64,000 bases of DNA from Watersipora subatra (taxonomy: Eukaryota > Bryozoa > Gymnolaemata > Cheilostomatida > Watersiporidae), in the NCBI RefSeq assembly GCF_963576615.1, contig NC_088710.1:21571114-21635113 (forward strand). Direction: 5' to 3'. The notes beneath the pieces are model-generated. The model had not been told where the DNA came from and did no database searches. It worked only from the letters and a program-made list of their open reading frames with translations. Of this stretch, positions 41,401-52,513 are shown one piece after another. Within the stretch, counting starts at the first letter, position 1, and the number at the start of each line of letters is the position of its first letter. A program made the translations under genes and the position numbers.

Positions 41401-44400
41401 AAAATTGGAACTCAGCTACGTTTACTACTTCTGCCTAGCGGCTAGCGTTTAATTTGAGGCAGTAGTTATTCTCCCTTGAGTTTAAAAATAGAACTAATTA
41501 TTCGCGAAATTCAATAATTCGCGGAATAGACTGTTCGCGAAATCGCGAATTATTAAATCCATCGAATATTTTCATTATGTAGGGTACTTTGCGTGATTTT
41601 TAAGTATTTAAAATTTTATTGTAGTTTACCTTCAACCTTTTCACTTTTCCTTACGAGCATCAAAAATCCTATGGCAGACACTTACACTACTCTTGATGTA
41701 TAGTCAAATAGTTCCCTAAACTTTGCAACGTAAGTAGTAAAATTTGTATGTTGAGGTGATGACAAGTAGAAGTTTGACTACTGAAACATTTGTATATTGA
41801 GGTGATGACAAGTATAGGTTTGACTACTGAGAAATTTGTATGTTGAGGTGATAACAAGTGGAGGTTTGACTACTGAGACATTTGTATGTTGAGGTGATGA
41901 CAAGTATAGGTTTGACTACTGAGACATTTGTATGTTGAGGTGATGACAAGTGGAGGTTTGACTACTGAGACATTTGTATGTTGAGGTGATGACAAGTGGA
42001 GGTTTGACTACTGAGACATTTGTATGTTGAGGTGATGACAAGTATAGGTTTGACTACTGAGACATTTGTATGTTGAGGTGATGACAAGTGGAGGTTTGAC
42101 TACTGAGACATTTGTATGTTGAGGTGATGACAAGTATAGGTTTGACTACTGAGACATTTGTATGTTGAGGTGATGACAAGTGGAGGTTTGACTACTGAGA
42201 CATTTGTATGTTGAGGTGATGACAAGTGGAGGTTTGACTACTGAGACATTTGTATGTTGAGGTGATGCCAAGTATAGGTTTGACTACTGAGACATTTGTA
42301 TGTTGAGGTGATGACAAGTGGAGGTTTGACTACTGAGGCATTTGTATGTTGAGGTGATGACAAGTATAGGTTTGACTACTGAGACATTTGTATAGTGAGG
42401 TGATGACCAGTAGAGGTTTGGCTATTTGGCTAAATAGCTTTGGCCTATTGGATTTTTTTGGTCTAGCTTTGGCTAAATAGTTTGGCTAAAGATCACGCCA
42501 AGTTTGTTAGCAACAAGTCCACAAGAATCAAACCTAAGACTTTGACAAGAATTACTTACTCATCTATGGATACTCCTACCTGCTATTTACTGTCAAAAGG
42601 GTATATAGTGAATGTCTATCAACACTCTCAAGTCTAAACACGCGCTACTTAATGAGTAACAGTTGGCCCTTCAAAAACCTCCAGCACCAGCAATATACAA
42701 TCACCTTAGGCAATATATATTCCGACTTGTTATTAGCTTTTATAAATTTTAACGCAAGAGAAACGGAATAGAAAAATATTGGTATAATGTGGGAGAAACC
42801 ATTAATGGCACAGTTTTCTATTTATAACATAAACGACTTTCCTTGAACAATGATTTGAGAGACTGCAGATCCATGGACATGAATTTACAGTATATCTAAG
42901 TTGAGATACAGATATATCCTAAATAACTGATTTCCCGCTACTGATTGAAAAATCACAAAGACTTGTCTCACCTCTCCAAGGTACTCCATAACAAAGGTTC
43001 CTTTGAGAATTCGCTGTTTAGCCTTGACCCCCCAACCACAACCATTCCTTGTTTTAAAAATAGCCAGCTTGACTTGACTGCCAAGTTGCACGACTCTGTT
43101 CCAGCAAGTGCTATCACATAAGCACTTACTGTTACACTCGTATATCGCTGACCCTACAAGCACAAGCAAACAACCAAGTCGTAACGATTGAGCTACAAAT
43201 TGAAATACTAAAAAGGATCCCTACACTGAAAAAAAATGAGCGAATGTTCATTCTAAAGTCTAGAATCCACCAAGTAGTAGGTTGTCAACAGTGACAGTAC
43301 AATTTTGAAGTTATTGACTTCCACATTTCATCTACATTGTTACTCTTCATTGTTAAAGCTCCTCGAAACAAATTCAACCTATAATACTCTTCAACAATTT
43401 GAAGCCTCTATACACAAGTGTGTCCCCCGATGCTAAACTGTAGTAACAGCTAGCCATCGACTGCAAAAGCGCTTAGAATAGCACAACTCCTTTTTAACTG
43501 ACTATCATAGTGAAGCCCATGCAGAGCTCCATGAAAAAAAGAAAAGAAATCAATTATGGTAAATTTTTTTCACACTCAAAGAACTGAGTCTGACAGCGTG
43601 TGTATATTTGTTATGAATAGAAAAACAAATAGTGTGAGTGTAAAGCTCTTGTTGCTGAGAAGTTTTCTAGCTTCGTCTATTTTTTATTACCAAGAATTTT
43701 AACCAATTTTAAATGTCCTGTCAGCAGCCATTTTAGATTTCTCAGTCAGTTAGACATGCCCTCAGTATTTTAGCGATATCTCAAGAACTAATAGTCCGGT
43801 GGACTCAAAACTTCCAAATCAGGTTGAAATGTGTTACGCACACAACGACCAAAATTTTTTAATCCTAGGTAAATTGGAAATACAGGGGTAACAAAGAGTA
43901 ACAGGTGGGAGAACAACTCCCCAAATGATCTCAGAGCCAGGCTTAATACCCTAGGACACTTAAGTATTCGCGGCATCTAACTTTCGCGTTTTCGCGGAGT
44001 CATCATCACGCGAAAAATTCATGCGCGAAACTAAACTATCATAACGAACTAGCGAAAATTCGAAATTAAATAGCTATGTTCTACGCAGGCCTGTATTCAC
44101 TGGTTGCAAGTTGGGGGGCTAATGTTAGACGACTAGTTATGAACATCTGGGGTGTGGAGAAGGGGGGGGGGGTGCTGTAAGCTCCCAACAGGTTTCTCTT
44201 ATGTAGGGCCTCAGCCGGGCCTCTCACGTGAAGTTTTAAAAAATTTTATTGGCAAGTATCAACATTTTTCTATTTTTTGAGATTTGCTTTGTTTTAGCTG
44301 ATGTGACTGACAAAACGTTTTAAAATTAAAACAGGCAAAACTTGTATGCAGTTAAAAAGCTCAGAAAGAAGACATCTTTTTTTTTAAGCGTTTTAACAAA

Positions 44401-47400
44401 GATCATTTTTGCCGATTTTATTTCAAGTTCATTAAGTAGGATATGGGCAAGCAGATGTTTGCTAAAACTTGATATTTTGCAAACCTTTATAAAAGTCGTT
44501 AACAAGAATATTTTGCCGCTGATGAAGATAATAATGACGCCTAAGAACTACTAAAAGTTGATGTTTGTATCTATGGCTTCGAATAAAGTGATATTCTACA
44601 GCGATAAAAACCTTTCTATAGCCGTTGGACTATGAAATTCCTAAAAAGTTGGGGCGTCTTAGCCGGCCAGCTGTCCAAGGGAATACGGCCCTGTAGTTCA
44701 TTGATATCCACAACAAAATCGTGATATTAGAAATGCAGATAATTTTGTGTGTGATTGAGCTCATTGGGAAATTTCTAGTAAATTCGTTAATACACCGAAT
44801 GAGCAGCATGGCAAAGCAAATTAAGATAACAAGTTTTTTTGGAAAAGCCAAGACAAACGAAGAAGATGATGATATCAGTTTAGTCACCGAATTTGTAACT
44901 GATGAGGATGAAAGTCTGGTAGGTGAAGTCATACAATTAAATAATACTTATTGTAGTGATGAATTTTACTGCCAACCAAAAACGATAACAACCCTCACCA
45001 GGTCCAACCATGTTATACAGTTCTGGTTGTGATGTTGGTTGTTATCTCTTTTCTTTTTTATGAGACATGTACTGTATTTGATTTTTTTTAAATTTGAAAT
45101 ATTGTGAACTCAAAACGTGCCATGGCCATCGCTTGCTATAAATGCTTGAGATCTAATATTGGTACCGTATCGGTCACGACGGAAAGGACCGAGATGTCAT
45201 TGATAGTCCAAGAAACAAATGGCAGCAAGCGATCACGTTGAATTATCGATTTCTGCCATACATTTATACCTGCGGGTTACAAATACAAACTAGTCGCAAA
45301 TATAACAACTTTTTTTACTAGAGGACCGGACTTGAGGAATCTAATTTGTTTGTTCCACTGTATTTATTTTCACATCACTATATTTTCGCACTCATCAGAA
45401 CTGCGAAATTAAGTTGCAGCGAAATTTTACTCTGTGTGCTACTCACGAAACTAAATACTAGCGAAATATAAGTGTCCTAGGGTAGTGTTAGCCATAGTCA
45501 ACCGAGCTGTGTCAGAAGATTAACAAACTATGAGCTTTTTTCTAATAACTTCCAGTCACAGCCATTTAGCAATTAGCTGAACAATTTTGCTAAAACAACG
45601 GAAAGCAGTTGCACCTGGCATGAGACGTACTCTCTTCGCTGAAGTGTAAGCAAAGACGGAATCATTGTTGTGGGGGCAGCAATGCTTGCTACCTGCGCAG
45701 CATTTCACTTCGCACGAGCATCCAAGCATAGCTTCAGTGTTTAAGGAGAGCCCGGGCATTGGCAGATAGTCACATATAAACCTGCAACAAAACACTACTG
45801 TGTAAAGATTCTGATCTGTGCCCATGTCAACATGTTGTGCAGACCTGCTTGTCTGAAAAAGATCTCAATGCACGTAAGAACAGTATAAATGGTTTTATTG
45901 AATGCGTGAAGTATATTTATCAAAATATTTCGACGAATGAGGTTGCGTGAAAGTGTAAACAGAAGCCATCTTGTACAACTACGTCCCATTTGAGCTGTTT
46001 TGAAACGAGATTCTAATCTACGGCGGTCTTGTGGTGGCTGCAATTAACTGTTCGTTTTTGAGCTTTTAAGAGCTTGTAATCACATTTGCACATATTTTGC
46101 ACCTACAACACAGCAGAGTAAGACAGGGTGAATCTTTTGATATCAAATAACTGTAATGTGAATTTTGTTGCAAGTCAACCTTTAAAATTTTATTCAAGTA
46201 CAGTACATATAAAAATTAGTAACAAAAAAATATCTTAACCTTAGTAACTATAGTTACCTATAGTAACTTTAGTGTATGTAGCGGTTATGATCTGCAATAA
46301 AATGTAACATTATAATGCATCATATAGAGTTCTTACCTTCAAGACATACGTACTTATAACATAAACTTTCAATTCACCTCAAATCAGTTACGCTTTCTAA
46401 ACACACACACTGACATTTAAGTCAAGCATTATTATGTATTTTTAGCTATTTTACTGAATTTCAACTTTTTATCACTAAAATTTTATCACTTATCAATTTC
46501 TGTCATCGTTTTCAATATAATTTTAGCCGATCTCATTAAAACCTTTTTCAACCTAATTCGGCAAGAAAACTTGAATGATGCTGTTTTGTAATGGAGTGGA
46601 TTACAAGGATTACAATGGAGTGGATTTTTATTAGCAGGTAAGGGAAGTTGTCTGGCCACTAACCCTCTGTTTGAAAGGAATGCAACTCCAACTTTGCTAC
46701 TAGTTTTAGAGGGAAAATATTACCGGTTTACACACGAGAGTTGCTGAACTAAAAGAAATCGGTCTTCAAGTCTCTTAGAGGAGACTTCTGTTCACATAAA
46801 GCTGCATCACTAATAACCGCATAGAAAACGTTCGCTCGCCATGCCGTTTGGATAATGCTGACCTTCACCTGTACAGTGCATTTCGAGAATGTTTTGCCTG
46901 CGGCTCATAGCGAAACTTGAACAGCTCCAAACTCTTGCGCTGACCGCAGGCTAATACCGGGGGTACCCGGGGGTATCCAAACTCTTGTGCTGACCGCAGG
47001 CTAATACCGGGGGTACCCGGCGCGTAGGTTCACATTTCACCGCTGATAGCCTGTGGTGCAGTCGCCGGTGCTTTGCGGCGTATATGGGAACCAGGATTTA
47101 CACCGAAATTCAAGTTATACCACCTCTTAAGATTAAATCAATGCCTCCGCAATGAGGTAAATCAAGTCCGTTAAGTTTAATGGGTTTTCTATGGTTTTTC
47201 CTGTAAATGCAGCACAGCAATTGTTTAGTAGTTGAGAGACAAAATACTTAAAGTCCTAGTCAGACGGCATCTATTGGCTGGCTCAAGACCAAAAAAACAG
47301 CCATTTATTTACGATGTCACCATCGTATCATCATAGTTTTTGGAACATCAGCTCTCACCATTATAAATTTCATACTCTTGTGTCCTGACTGTTACACGCA

Positions 47401-50400
47401 ATAATCATTGCAATGCAAAAATCCGACTAACCCAATTCAACTAACATTTTGAACAAGTCAGTACATGTACATGGCTTTTGTACATTGAAGCATCATACAC
47501 TGAAGTACAATTCAGTCCTAAATGTGTGTTTTATGCTAAGAAATTTGGTGATATAAAAACATCTATTTCTGGGTACCCATCGAACAACCAATGAAAACAT
47601 GGTTACAGCTGATCATAGTGCCCCTATTACCCTTTCTCTAGTACATTCTGGGACTTGCAAGAACCTCTAACAATTGCATGTTAACATTCTTACTGGAAAT
47701 TCTCCGGCGGTGCTTCAAGATCTACATCATTCTCTACGGTGACCGGTTGGCATTTGCTATTGACTGCATTAAATTTAGTTTCCCACGCTTTGAGTGTCTC
47801 CTGCAAAGACATCTTGTGCTCCCTGTAATCATACATCAAATGAAAGTAGTAAAATAAATGGGTTTCACATTATCTTTAGCATGTCTGGTTATTGTAGCCA
47901 AGCTCAAGTTTGGTAATTCACCTTTTTACATACCCGGACAACTTTTATACAATTGGACGGTATCAACATAATCGCAAAACTATTTCATTACCATGCTCTA
48001 TTTGAATGGTGATCAATTTAACTCTTTCACAACAAATCTTTTTGCATATTCTGACAAAATTGATTCGTGCCAAAAAATCTTTATTTTTAATCCAAAAAAT
48101 GATAGCTTTGCTGTAGAGGCTAGAGTTTCTGCCGCAGAGGTTTAATCTAATTTTTTTTGGAATCAGAAGATTCTGCACAGAATGAATGCATTTAATAAAC
48201 AAAAGCCATGTTTAATTTTTTTTAGTTTAGTGAAACTGGCTGTAAAAAAAAACATCATTTTCACAGTTTGACCAAAAAGCAGACTCATTCTTTAATAAAA
48301 AACAGTTATCAGAAATATGAGGCCTAATGTTGAAGAATTTCGCTAGCAAAACTGTTTAGGTTGTTTATAATTTTTCTTTTCATCCACTCGACACCGAAAA
48401 GATTGGAAACCTTGATATTACGTTGTGAATTCGGAGTAAAAAGAAAACGAACTGATTCGTTTTTGGGAAAATGATAACCTAATACGTTAAATGTATTGTG
48501 ACAAAATTCTGAGTGAACCTGTTAACGCTGTCATCCGTGACCAATGTTTTTGTATACGTACTAAGGCGAGCTGCTATAAAGGCTTTCCGACAGAAAGAAC
48601 AATAAACGCAAGCTGTTATAAAAGCTTTTCGAAGCGAAACAGTTTTAATTGTTTTATCAGGTACCATAAAATTATGAATATACTTTTGAACAGAAAACGA
48701 ACTGGCACACCAGCACGCATACCTCATGCTGTGCTGGTGGCCAGTTTAATTACACCCGCTACTAAGCAATTAAAAGCTCCAACTTGTTTTTGACCAATAA
48801 ATAAAGCTAATTACCTTCACACTACAATACGCTAACATCAAGTGTTGCGCAGACAAAAATTAATGTTGCGCAGTGTTAATTAATTAATGTTGTTTAATAA
48901 ATTAATTGTGTTAATTAATGTAGTGCAGTTAAATTAGTGTTGCGCAGTAAAAATTAATGCTAGTCAGCAGCTAGTGAATGTACTATTGTTCAAGGACAGA
49001 CAGAAAGAGATGAATCTAAAATTGGTTTTGAAATAAATCAAAATGCAAAGGAGTCATTAGTGTAAAGATTTCCGCTCCCTCTCATACCGGAATCTTTTAG
49101 CCAAATGCAATAACAGTGCCCTGATCAGGCTACACGGATGTATAAGATCCAGTGAAATGAACGGATAGCTAATCGAAGGAATGTCTCAATGCAATGAATT
49201 TACATACATAACACCTTTTTGGAAATCCTCACAAGCAATACACAAACCTTTTGTTAAATACATAAATGTAGATAAAGAACCGCTACACGGAATTCACAGC
49301 TACTTGAAGCTCCTAAACTGTAAAGCCAGCTGATCACTGTACACCAGTATAGCTCATGTCAGATACTAGCCAGTCGAAATATAGATAAGTGCAAACCCAC
49401 CTGTATAACTTTGTATGTTTTTTGGTTGCCCAGGCCGACACATGTTTTGACAACTTTGGCTGCAGAATCTTCCTTGTTAATCTCTCTAGCTTTTCATCAG
49501 CTATACAGGAGAGTTTAACCAAGGTGACAGGGTTTATCTTGCTTTGACTGTTCTTTAGCTTCGAATAGAGCGACTTGAGCTGTTTCTGAAAGCAGAATCT
49601 TGTACCAAACTGGTCTACTAAATTCATCAAGCATTGATCAAGGACCAGAGAAATTCAATTTATGGTTAGTATTTCTCTAAGATGATGACATTGCAAACAG
49701 ACGATAAGATCTGTAAAAATAATCGAATGATTTTTGCTCGGACTATACGGAGACCACCGCAACAAAATCATGAACTGTAACCTGACCATGCTGTGACGTG
49801 ATCAACAAAATAATGAACTGTAACCTGACCATGCTGTGACGTGATCAACAAAATATTGAACTGTAACCTGACCATGCTGTGACGTGATCAACAAAATCAT
49901 GAACTGTAACCTGACCATGCTGTGACATGATCGACAAAATCATGAACTGGAAACCTCAAATTAATTTAATGCGATAAATTATAAATTTTGTTGGTTCTAG
50001 AACAGAGAAATCTAAACCTTATCAATTGAGCATCAACACAAACGGTTAGGTTATGCTAGCGATCGTTTGGCAGCGCAATACCTGGTACCTTGAATTTAAT
50101 ACTTTGCTAGATCTCATATACAATTCATCCATAGAGCAACATTATCAACTCATATAACACCATTTATTAAACCAGTGAGAAATCATAACAGCTCGGAGAG
50201 TGTTAGTATAAACAAACGGATGGAAACTCAGATGACAGATGCGACAGAGTACTATAATACCTGGCAGGCATCGTCAGAATCATCCTCACTATCGCTTGAA
50301 AATAAACTCTCTAGATCATTTTGTTTCCTTTTCAGTGGAGAGACACTTGTACTTGAACCACCCTCGGCTCTTTTAGCATACCTTGCCACCGCTTCCTCAC

Positions 50401-51677
50401 ACCCTTCAAGGTTGCATAGAGGTTCCCAAGTGTTGAATGTGTCTGGCCAATGCTTCCATTTCACAAAGTAGACATCACATGCCTGAAGAGATAATCCCGG
50501 TGACACTGAATAACGACTTTACAAGCTGGTACCTAATGACAAGACAATGATATACTAGGTCTACATGTGAGATGGATTATTGAAAGACAGATGCTGAAAA
50601 TAGTAAGCAGAACTCTCCAACACAAAAGAGATTACATAGAGCAAAAGATGGGAACATAGAGCAAAAGATGGGAACATAGAGCAAAGAATGAAAACATAGA
50701 GCAAAGAAAGGAAACATAGAGCAAAGAATGGAAACATAGAGCATCTGCCAATTATTGCCGCTAATGATGACCAGCAATGACAATGAAAATTACAAACTGG
50801 AAAGTAGCAACAACCCTCAATATTTCATATTCATTAGCTCAACCGTGGATATAAATATGATGAGTGTGTGTAAAAACAAACATAACTTATAATTAAATTA
50901 TGTTTCACCATATTGCTTGAGCTGAACACAACGAGCTGGACTGGTTTGCTTATCATCATTCCAATGGCAAGGAGATCTTGTGACAAAAATGATTCTTATG
51001 AAAAATGCTAAATTACGTAGCCTTTGATAAACAACAAGCGGTGCTTGTTTCACAAATCTCTACAAACAGCATTAGTTTGAACATATGCTACTTATTTGTT
51101 CAAACTTATGCTGAGTAAAGACATGAACGATAGAATTAGCGCTATTGAAAAACCTGTGATGTACTGATACGGTATGCGTTAAGATGCGAAGTAGTGAAGG
51201 ATTTTCTAAGGTATTTACATACATTTATGAGTAGTAAGGGATTACTGTGTATTTGCAGTAATTCCTTACTACTTTGGCACTTATCATATGCCACTTCAGT
51301 GCATCGCTGATTGTTCAATAACCCGGTGTATCTGATTTATGACAACACAAATATTAAGAATTACTAACCAGCTAAAACAAATATTGATGGGCTAATCTAA
51401 TCTCAAACATGTGAATACCAAGAGCCTAATAGCTATGCAGACTGGTTATGAGTGACAGCCAGTAACAAGTAGTATTGTTGTATAGTATCCTCTACAGTAT
51501 TGTCATTACTGTAGACTATTAACTACAGACCGGTCGTAAGTGACAGCTAGTAACAAGTGCTATTATTGTACATATGACTACACATCTTAAGCTCACCCTC
51601 CTTGTGCAGAAAGTTTTATCCAGGATTTCTTCGACCTCATACTCATTACTTTCCTTGGACAGATAGCCATCGTCCAT
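32286..51677 (-). CDS. SUV39H1: SUV39H-type histone H3K9 methyltransferase, 11 exons
   Basis: Spliced minus-strand gene: 51677-51597, 50482-50261, 49585-49401, 47822-47694, 45781-45615, 43153-42972, 39949-39797, 38767-38638, 35247-34891, 33436-33380, 32491-32286. All junctions are GT-AG with compatible phases; 1,869 nt, 622 residues. Chromodomain at about 13-65 ([25 protein letters not shown]) with aromatic candidates for H3K9me binding. Linker; Cys-rich pre-SET at about 215-285 for a zinc cluster; SET at about 295-412 with [28 protein letters not shown] and FDYKM; post-[16 protein letters not shown] at the extreme C terminus. It should transfer methyl groups from SAM to H3K9 in heterochromatin. 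Unusual: about 195 residues rich in Ser/Pro between SET and post-SET, against roughly 35 in human SUV39H1. The start ATG has a good Kozak context, but an earlier exon cannot be excluded. Confidence 0.95.
33380..33436 (-). CDS. SUV39H1: SUV39H exon 10, micro-exon in insert
   Basis: 57 bp between acceptor TTTATTGCAG and donor ACAG/GTCAGC, phase 1 in and out. Encodes [20 protein letters not shown] multiple of three, so it could be skipped without changing frame. Confidence 0.75.
34739..34815. repeat. Direct repeat downstream of exon 9
   Basis: Begins GGGCTGATGAAAATCGCAGA; paired with 35299-35373. About 75 bp with moderate divergence. Confidence 0.8.
34891..35247 (-). CDS. SUV39H1: SUV39H exon 9, lineage-specific insert
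   Basis: 357 bp (119 codons), phase 1 in and out, so skippable in frame. Acceptor TTCCGTGAAG, donor TCAG/GTAAGG. Encodes a disordered-looking Ser/Thr/Pro-rich segment with several proline-directed sites ([26 protein letters not shown]). No domain recognised. Placed after FDYKM of SET. Confidence 0.85.
35299..35373. repeat. Direct repeat upstream of exon 9
   Basis: Begins GGGCTGATGAAAATTGCAGA; same orientation as 34739-34815, the two bracketing exon 9. Confidence 0.8.
35682..36542. mobile_element. Mariner-type MITE, with nested insertion
   Basis: Inverted ends CAGACGGTTCCC(T/A)AC with about 30 bp of similarity (TACGAAC...GAGTTACG), flanked by TA dinucleotides (35680-35681 and 36543-36544). 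About 400 bp once the nested 460-bp insert is set aside. Tc1/mariner/pogo assignment rests on the TA duplication. Lies in SUV39H intron 8. Confidence 0.75.
35868..36327 (-). mobile_element. Nested 460-bp insert, possible solo LTR
   Basis: Bounded by direct repeats GTATT (35863-35867 and 36328-36332). On the minus strand it holds a TATA-box-like TATATAAAGGAGTGC and an AT-rich upstream part, like a solo LTR. The ends are not a clean TG/CA pair, so the class is uncertain. Confidence 0.45.
37703..38198. mobile_element. piggyBac-like MITE
   Basis: 496 bp with inverted ends CTCTTTC(A/G)CTACCG, flanked by TTAA on both sides (37699-37702 and 38199-38202), the piggyBac target site. No transposase. 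In SUV39H intron 8. Confidence 0.75.
38638..38767 (-). CDS. SUV39H1: SUV39H exon 8, C-terminal SET core
   Basis: Acceptor ACATTGTAG, donor ACTG/GTTGGT, phase 0 in, phase 1 out. Encodes [20 protein letters not shown] through [15 protein letters not shown] completes NHSCDPN begun in exon 7, and FDY closes the SET active-site knot. Confidence 0.94.
38818..39238 (+). repeat. 29-bp minisatellite, about 14 copies
   Basis: Units of CAGTAACTGTATTGAGGTCA plus CTTGATAGT. It begins about 50 bp on the intron side of the exon 8 acceptor, in SUV39H intron 7. Confidence 0.93.
39797..39949 (-). CDS. SUV39H1: SUV39H exon 7, central SET
   Basis: 153 bp, phase 0 in and out. Acceptor CATTTTAG, donor TTCG/GTGAGT. 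Encodes [19 protein letters not shown] through [17 protein letters not shown], including SAM- and lysine-channel motifs. Confidence 0.96.
40241..40800. mobile_element. Pogo/mariner-like fragment, truncated
   Basis: Starts after TA with CAGTGCACTCCCGGGTTACG, a typical pogo-type terminus, followed by repeated ATACA/TTACGA motifs. No matching right end. A block near 40850 (GATTCAGAAGTAGAGGTGGTGA) resembles one near 23060, so related copies exist. Confidence 0.4.
40438..40471. repeat. (TC)n microsatellite
   Basis: Pyrimidine TC-repeat tract of about 30 bp. Confidence 0.9.
41733..42420 (+). repeat. 46-bp minisatellite, about 15 copies
   Basis: Units of AGGTTTGACTACTGAGACAT, TTGTATGTTGAGGTGATGAC and AAGTGG or AAGTAT. 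The two unit types alternate in an irregular higher-order pattern. In SUV39H intron 6. Confidence 0.95.
42972..43153 (-). CDS. SUV39H1: SUV39H exon 6, pre-SET end and SET start
   Basis: Acceptor GCTTGTAG, donor GGAGAG/GTGAGA, phase 1 in, phase 0 out. Encodes [20 protein letters not shown] (second half of the zinc cluster), then [12 protein letters not shown] and FVMEYLGE. Confidence 0.95.
43949..45482 (+). mobile_element. Pogo/Tigger-like element, 1,534 bp
   Basis: Inverted ends CCCTAGGACACTTA at both sides next to TA (43947-43948 and 45483-45484). Subterminal TTCGC motifs occur on both arms. An internal plus frame preserves a possible transposase C terminus. In SUV39H intron 5. Confidence 0.75.
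44803..45032 (+). pseudogene. Transposase C-terminal remnant with PIP box
   Basis: Contains [12 protein letters not shown], matching the PCNA-interacting PIP-box form QxxITxFF, followed by an acidic stretch (NEEDDD, TDEDESL). Pogo/Tigger transposases often have an acidic tail and a PIP box. No DDE core recognised upstream, so the element is internally deleted or decayed. Confidence 0.5.
45615..45781 (-). CDS. SUV39H1: SUV39H exon 5, pre-SET
   Basis: Acceptor TTGTTGCAG, donor CCAG/GTGCAA, phase 2 in, phase 1 out. Encodes [10 protein letters not shown] and the Cys-rich [17 protein letters not shown] followed by [14 protein letters not shown], aligning to the first half of the SUV39H pre-SET. 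Confidence 0.95.
45782..47693 (-). other. SUV39H intron 4
   Basis: 1.9 kb; the only structure I see is the 50-bp duplication at 46927-47020. Nothing else recognised. Confidence 0.6.
46927..47020 (+). repeat. Two-copy 50-bp tandem duplication
   Basis: Two near-identical copies of CCAAACTCTTG(C/T)GCTGACC with GGTACCCGG, local GC content well above the surroundings. Confidence 0.9.
47694..47822 (-). CDS. SUV39H1: SUV39H exon 4, linker
   Basis: Acceptor ATGATTACAG, donor TTCCA/GTAAGA, phase 2 in and out. Encodes [14 protein letters not shown] and [16 protein letters not shown], matching the conserved ITVENEVDL stretch before pre-SET. Confidence 0.93.
49401..49585 (-). CDS. SUV39H1: SUV39H exon 3, linker
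   Basis: Acceptor CTGCTTTCAG, donor TACAG/GTGGGT, phase 0 in, phase 2 out. Encodes a basic linker, [16 protein letters not shown] to KKHTKLY. No domain recognised; joined by phase continuity. Confidence 0.85.
49769..49947 (+). repeat. 43-bp minisatellite, about 4 copies
   Basis: Units of GAACTGTAACCTGACCATGC, TGTGACGTGATCAACAAAAT and a variable three bases, nearly identical. In SUV39H intron 2. Confidence 0.92.
50261..50482 (-). CDS. SUV39H1: SUV39H exon 2, chromodomain
   Basis: 222 bp, phase 0 in and out. Acceptor ATCTCTTCAG, donor CCAG/GTATTA. Encodes [18 protein letters not shown] and [18 protein letters not shown], the body of the chromodomain, then an acidic Ser/Asp tail ([10 protein letters not shown]). 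Confidence 0.95.
50634..50745 (+). repeat. 20-bp minisatellite, about 5 copies
   Basis: Units of ACATAGAGCAAAAGATGGGA with a few substitutions, in SUV39H intron 1. Confidence 0.9.
51597..51677 (-). CDS. SUV39H1: SUV39H exon 1, start of chromodomain
   Basis: ATG at 51677-51675 (context GTGATGG) opens [20 protein letters not shown] and ends at donor AGG/GTGAGC, phase 0. YEVEEILD is the first chromodomain strand. An acceptor-like CTATAG just upstream leaves open a further 5' exon. Confidence 0.85.
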
Positions 51678-52150
51678 CACTATAGGTACAAGTATAGGTT
51701 ATTAAATGCTCTCATTTCATCAGCCTTCAATACAACTAACCTTGTATCTAAACCTACAGATGCATACTTATATATAACATATCAGTTCTATCATGTAATA
51801 GACTTGATTTTCAAGTGGGTAGCGAGTAAATACTATGTGAGTATACTAATTGGTTGATATAAAAGTCAAAAGGTTCTTGTACTAAAACATGACTGTACTT
51901 TAATAAAAGCATGCCTACAAGCTGTGTATCTAATTGAAGGAGAGATTGCAAAAGAGTTTTACAAAATTGATGAAATGATAATGAGTTCATGTGCAATTAA
52001 TGTCAATACCAAAATTAGACTTGCCTATCTCAGCCTGCTCTGTATATGACAGCGAAGAAAAAAGGCTGTGTACTATACAATTATGCCTCTGACTACACAA
52101 TGCTTCAGATTACAAAAAAATTATTTTCTTGTCGCAGAAAAAATGTGTGC
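51678..52150 (-). promoter_or_regulatory. Presumed SUV39H promoter interval
   Basis: 473 bp between the SUV39H start codon and the 5' LTR of element 2. No TATA box or other element is clear on the minus strand. It is a promoter by position only. Confidence 0.4.
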
Positions 52151-52337
52151 TGTTACGTTATTGAATCATTGGCTTTGCCGTTTCCGGTTAGTGCATGCGC
52201 ACGCAGTTCTGTTTTTATCCTCGAGGATGCGTTACACGTTTTTCTAATGCTCTTGTATTGTATTCCTTATTCACATGTACTATTGTTCGTTATTCATAAT
52301 ATACGTTCTACAGCATTAACTACACACATATTCAACA
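52151..52337 (+). repeat. 5' LTR of element 2
   Basis: 187 bp, TG...CA, identical by eye to 56549-56735. Confidence 0.95.
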
Positions 52338-52338
52338 A

Positions 52339-52353
52339 TGGCGACGAGGATGG
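52339..52353 (+). promoter_or_regulatory. Primer-binding site, tRNA-Ser type
   Basis: TGGCGACGAGGATGG, one base after the LTR, fully complementary to the 3' end of animal tRNA-Ser(GCT) plus CCA as I know it. The same tRNA is used by Mag-type elements. Confidence 0.85.
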
Positions 52354-52513
52354 AATTCGTAATTATCTCAATGTCCCCTATCGTTTTACTGTATTAGTTA
52401 CCTGTATTTTTGTACTAGAACTGTTGCCTTTTTCTTGCGCAAGACACACGTTGTTGTGCATCTTTTTCTTAACAGAAATTCTCTCATAAAGCTCAACAAG
52501 CATTAATTTTGCA

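Noticed and set aside
48017..48040. Second piggyBac-like end (TTAA then CTCTTTCAC)
   Set aside because: Only one end seen; no inverted partner with TTAA within reach.
51678..52150. eIF2-gamma fusion upstream of SUV39H, as in insects
   Set aside because: No eIF2-gamma-like coding sequence between the start exon and the LTR element or beyond it in this window.
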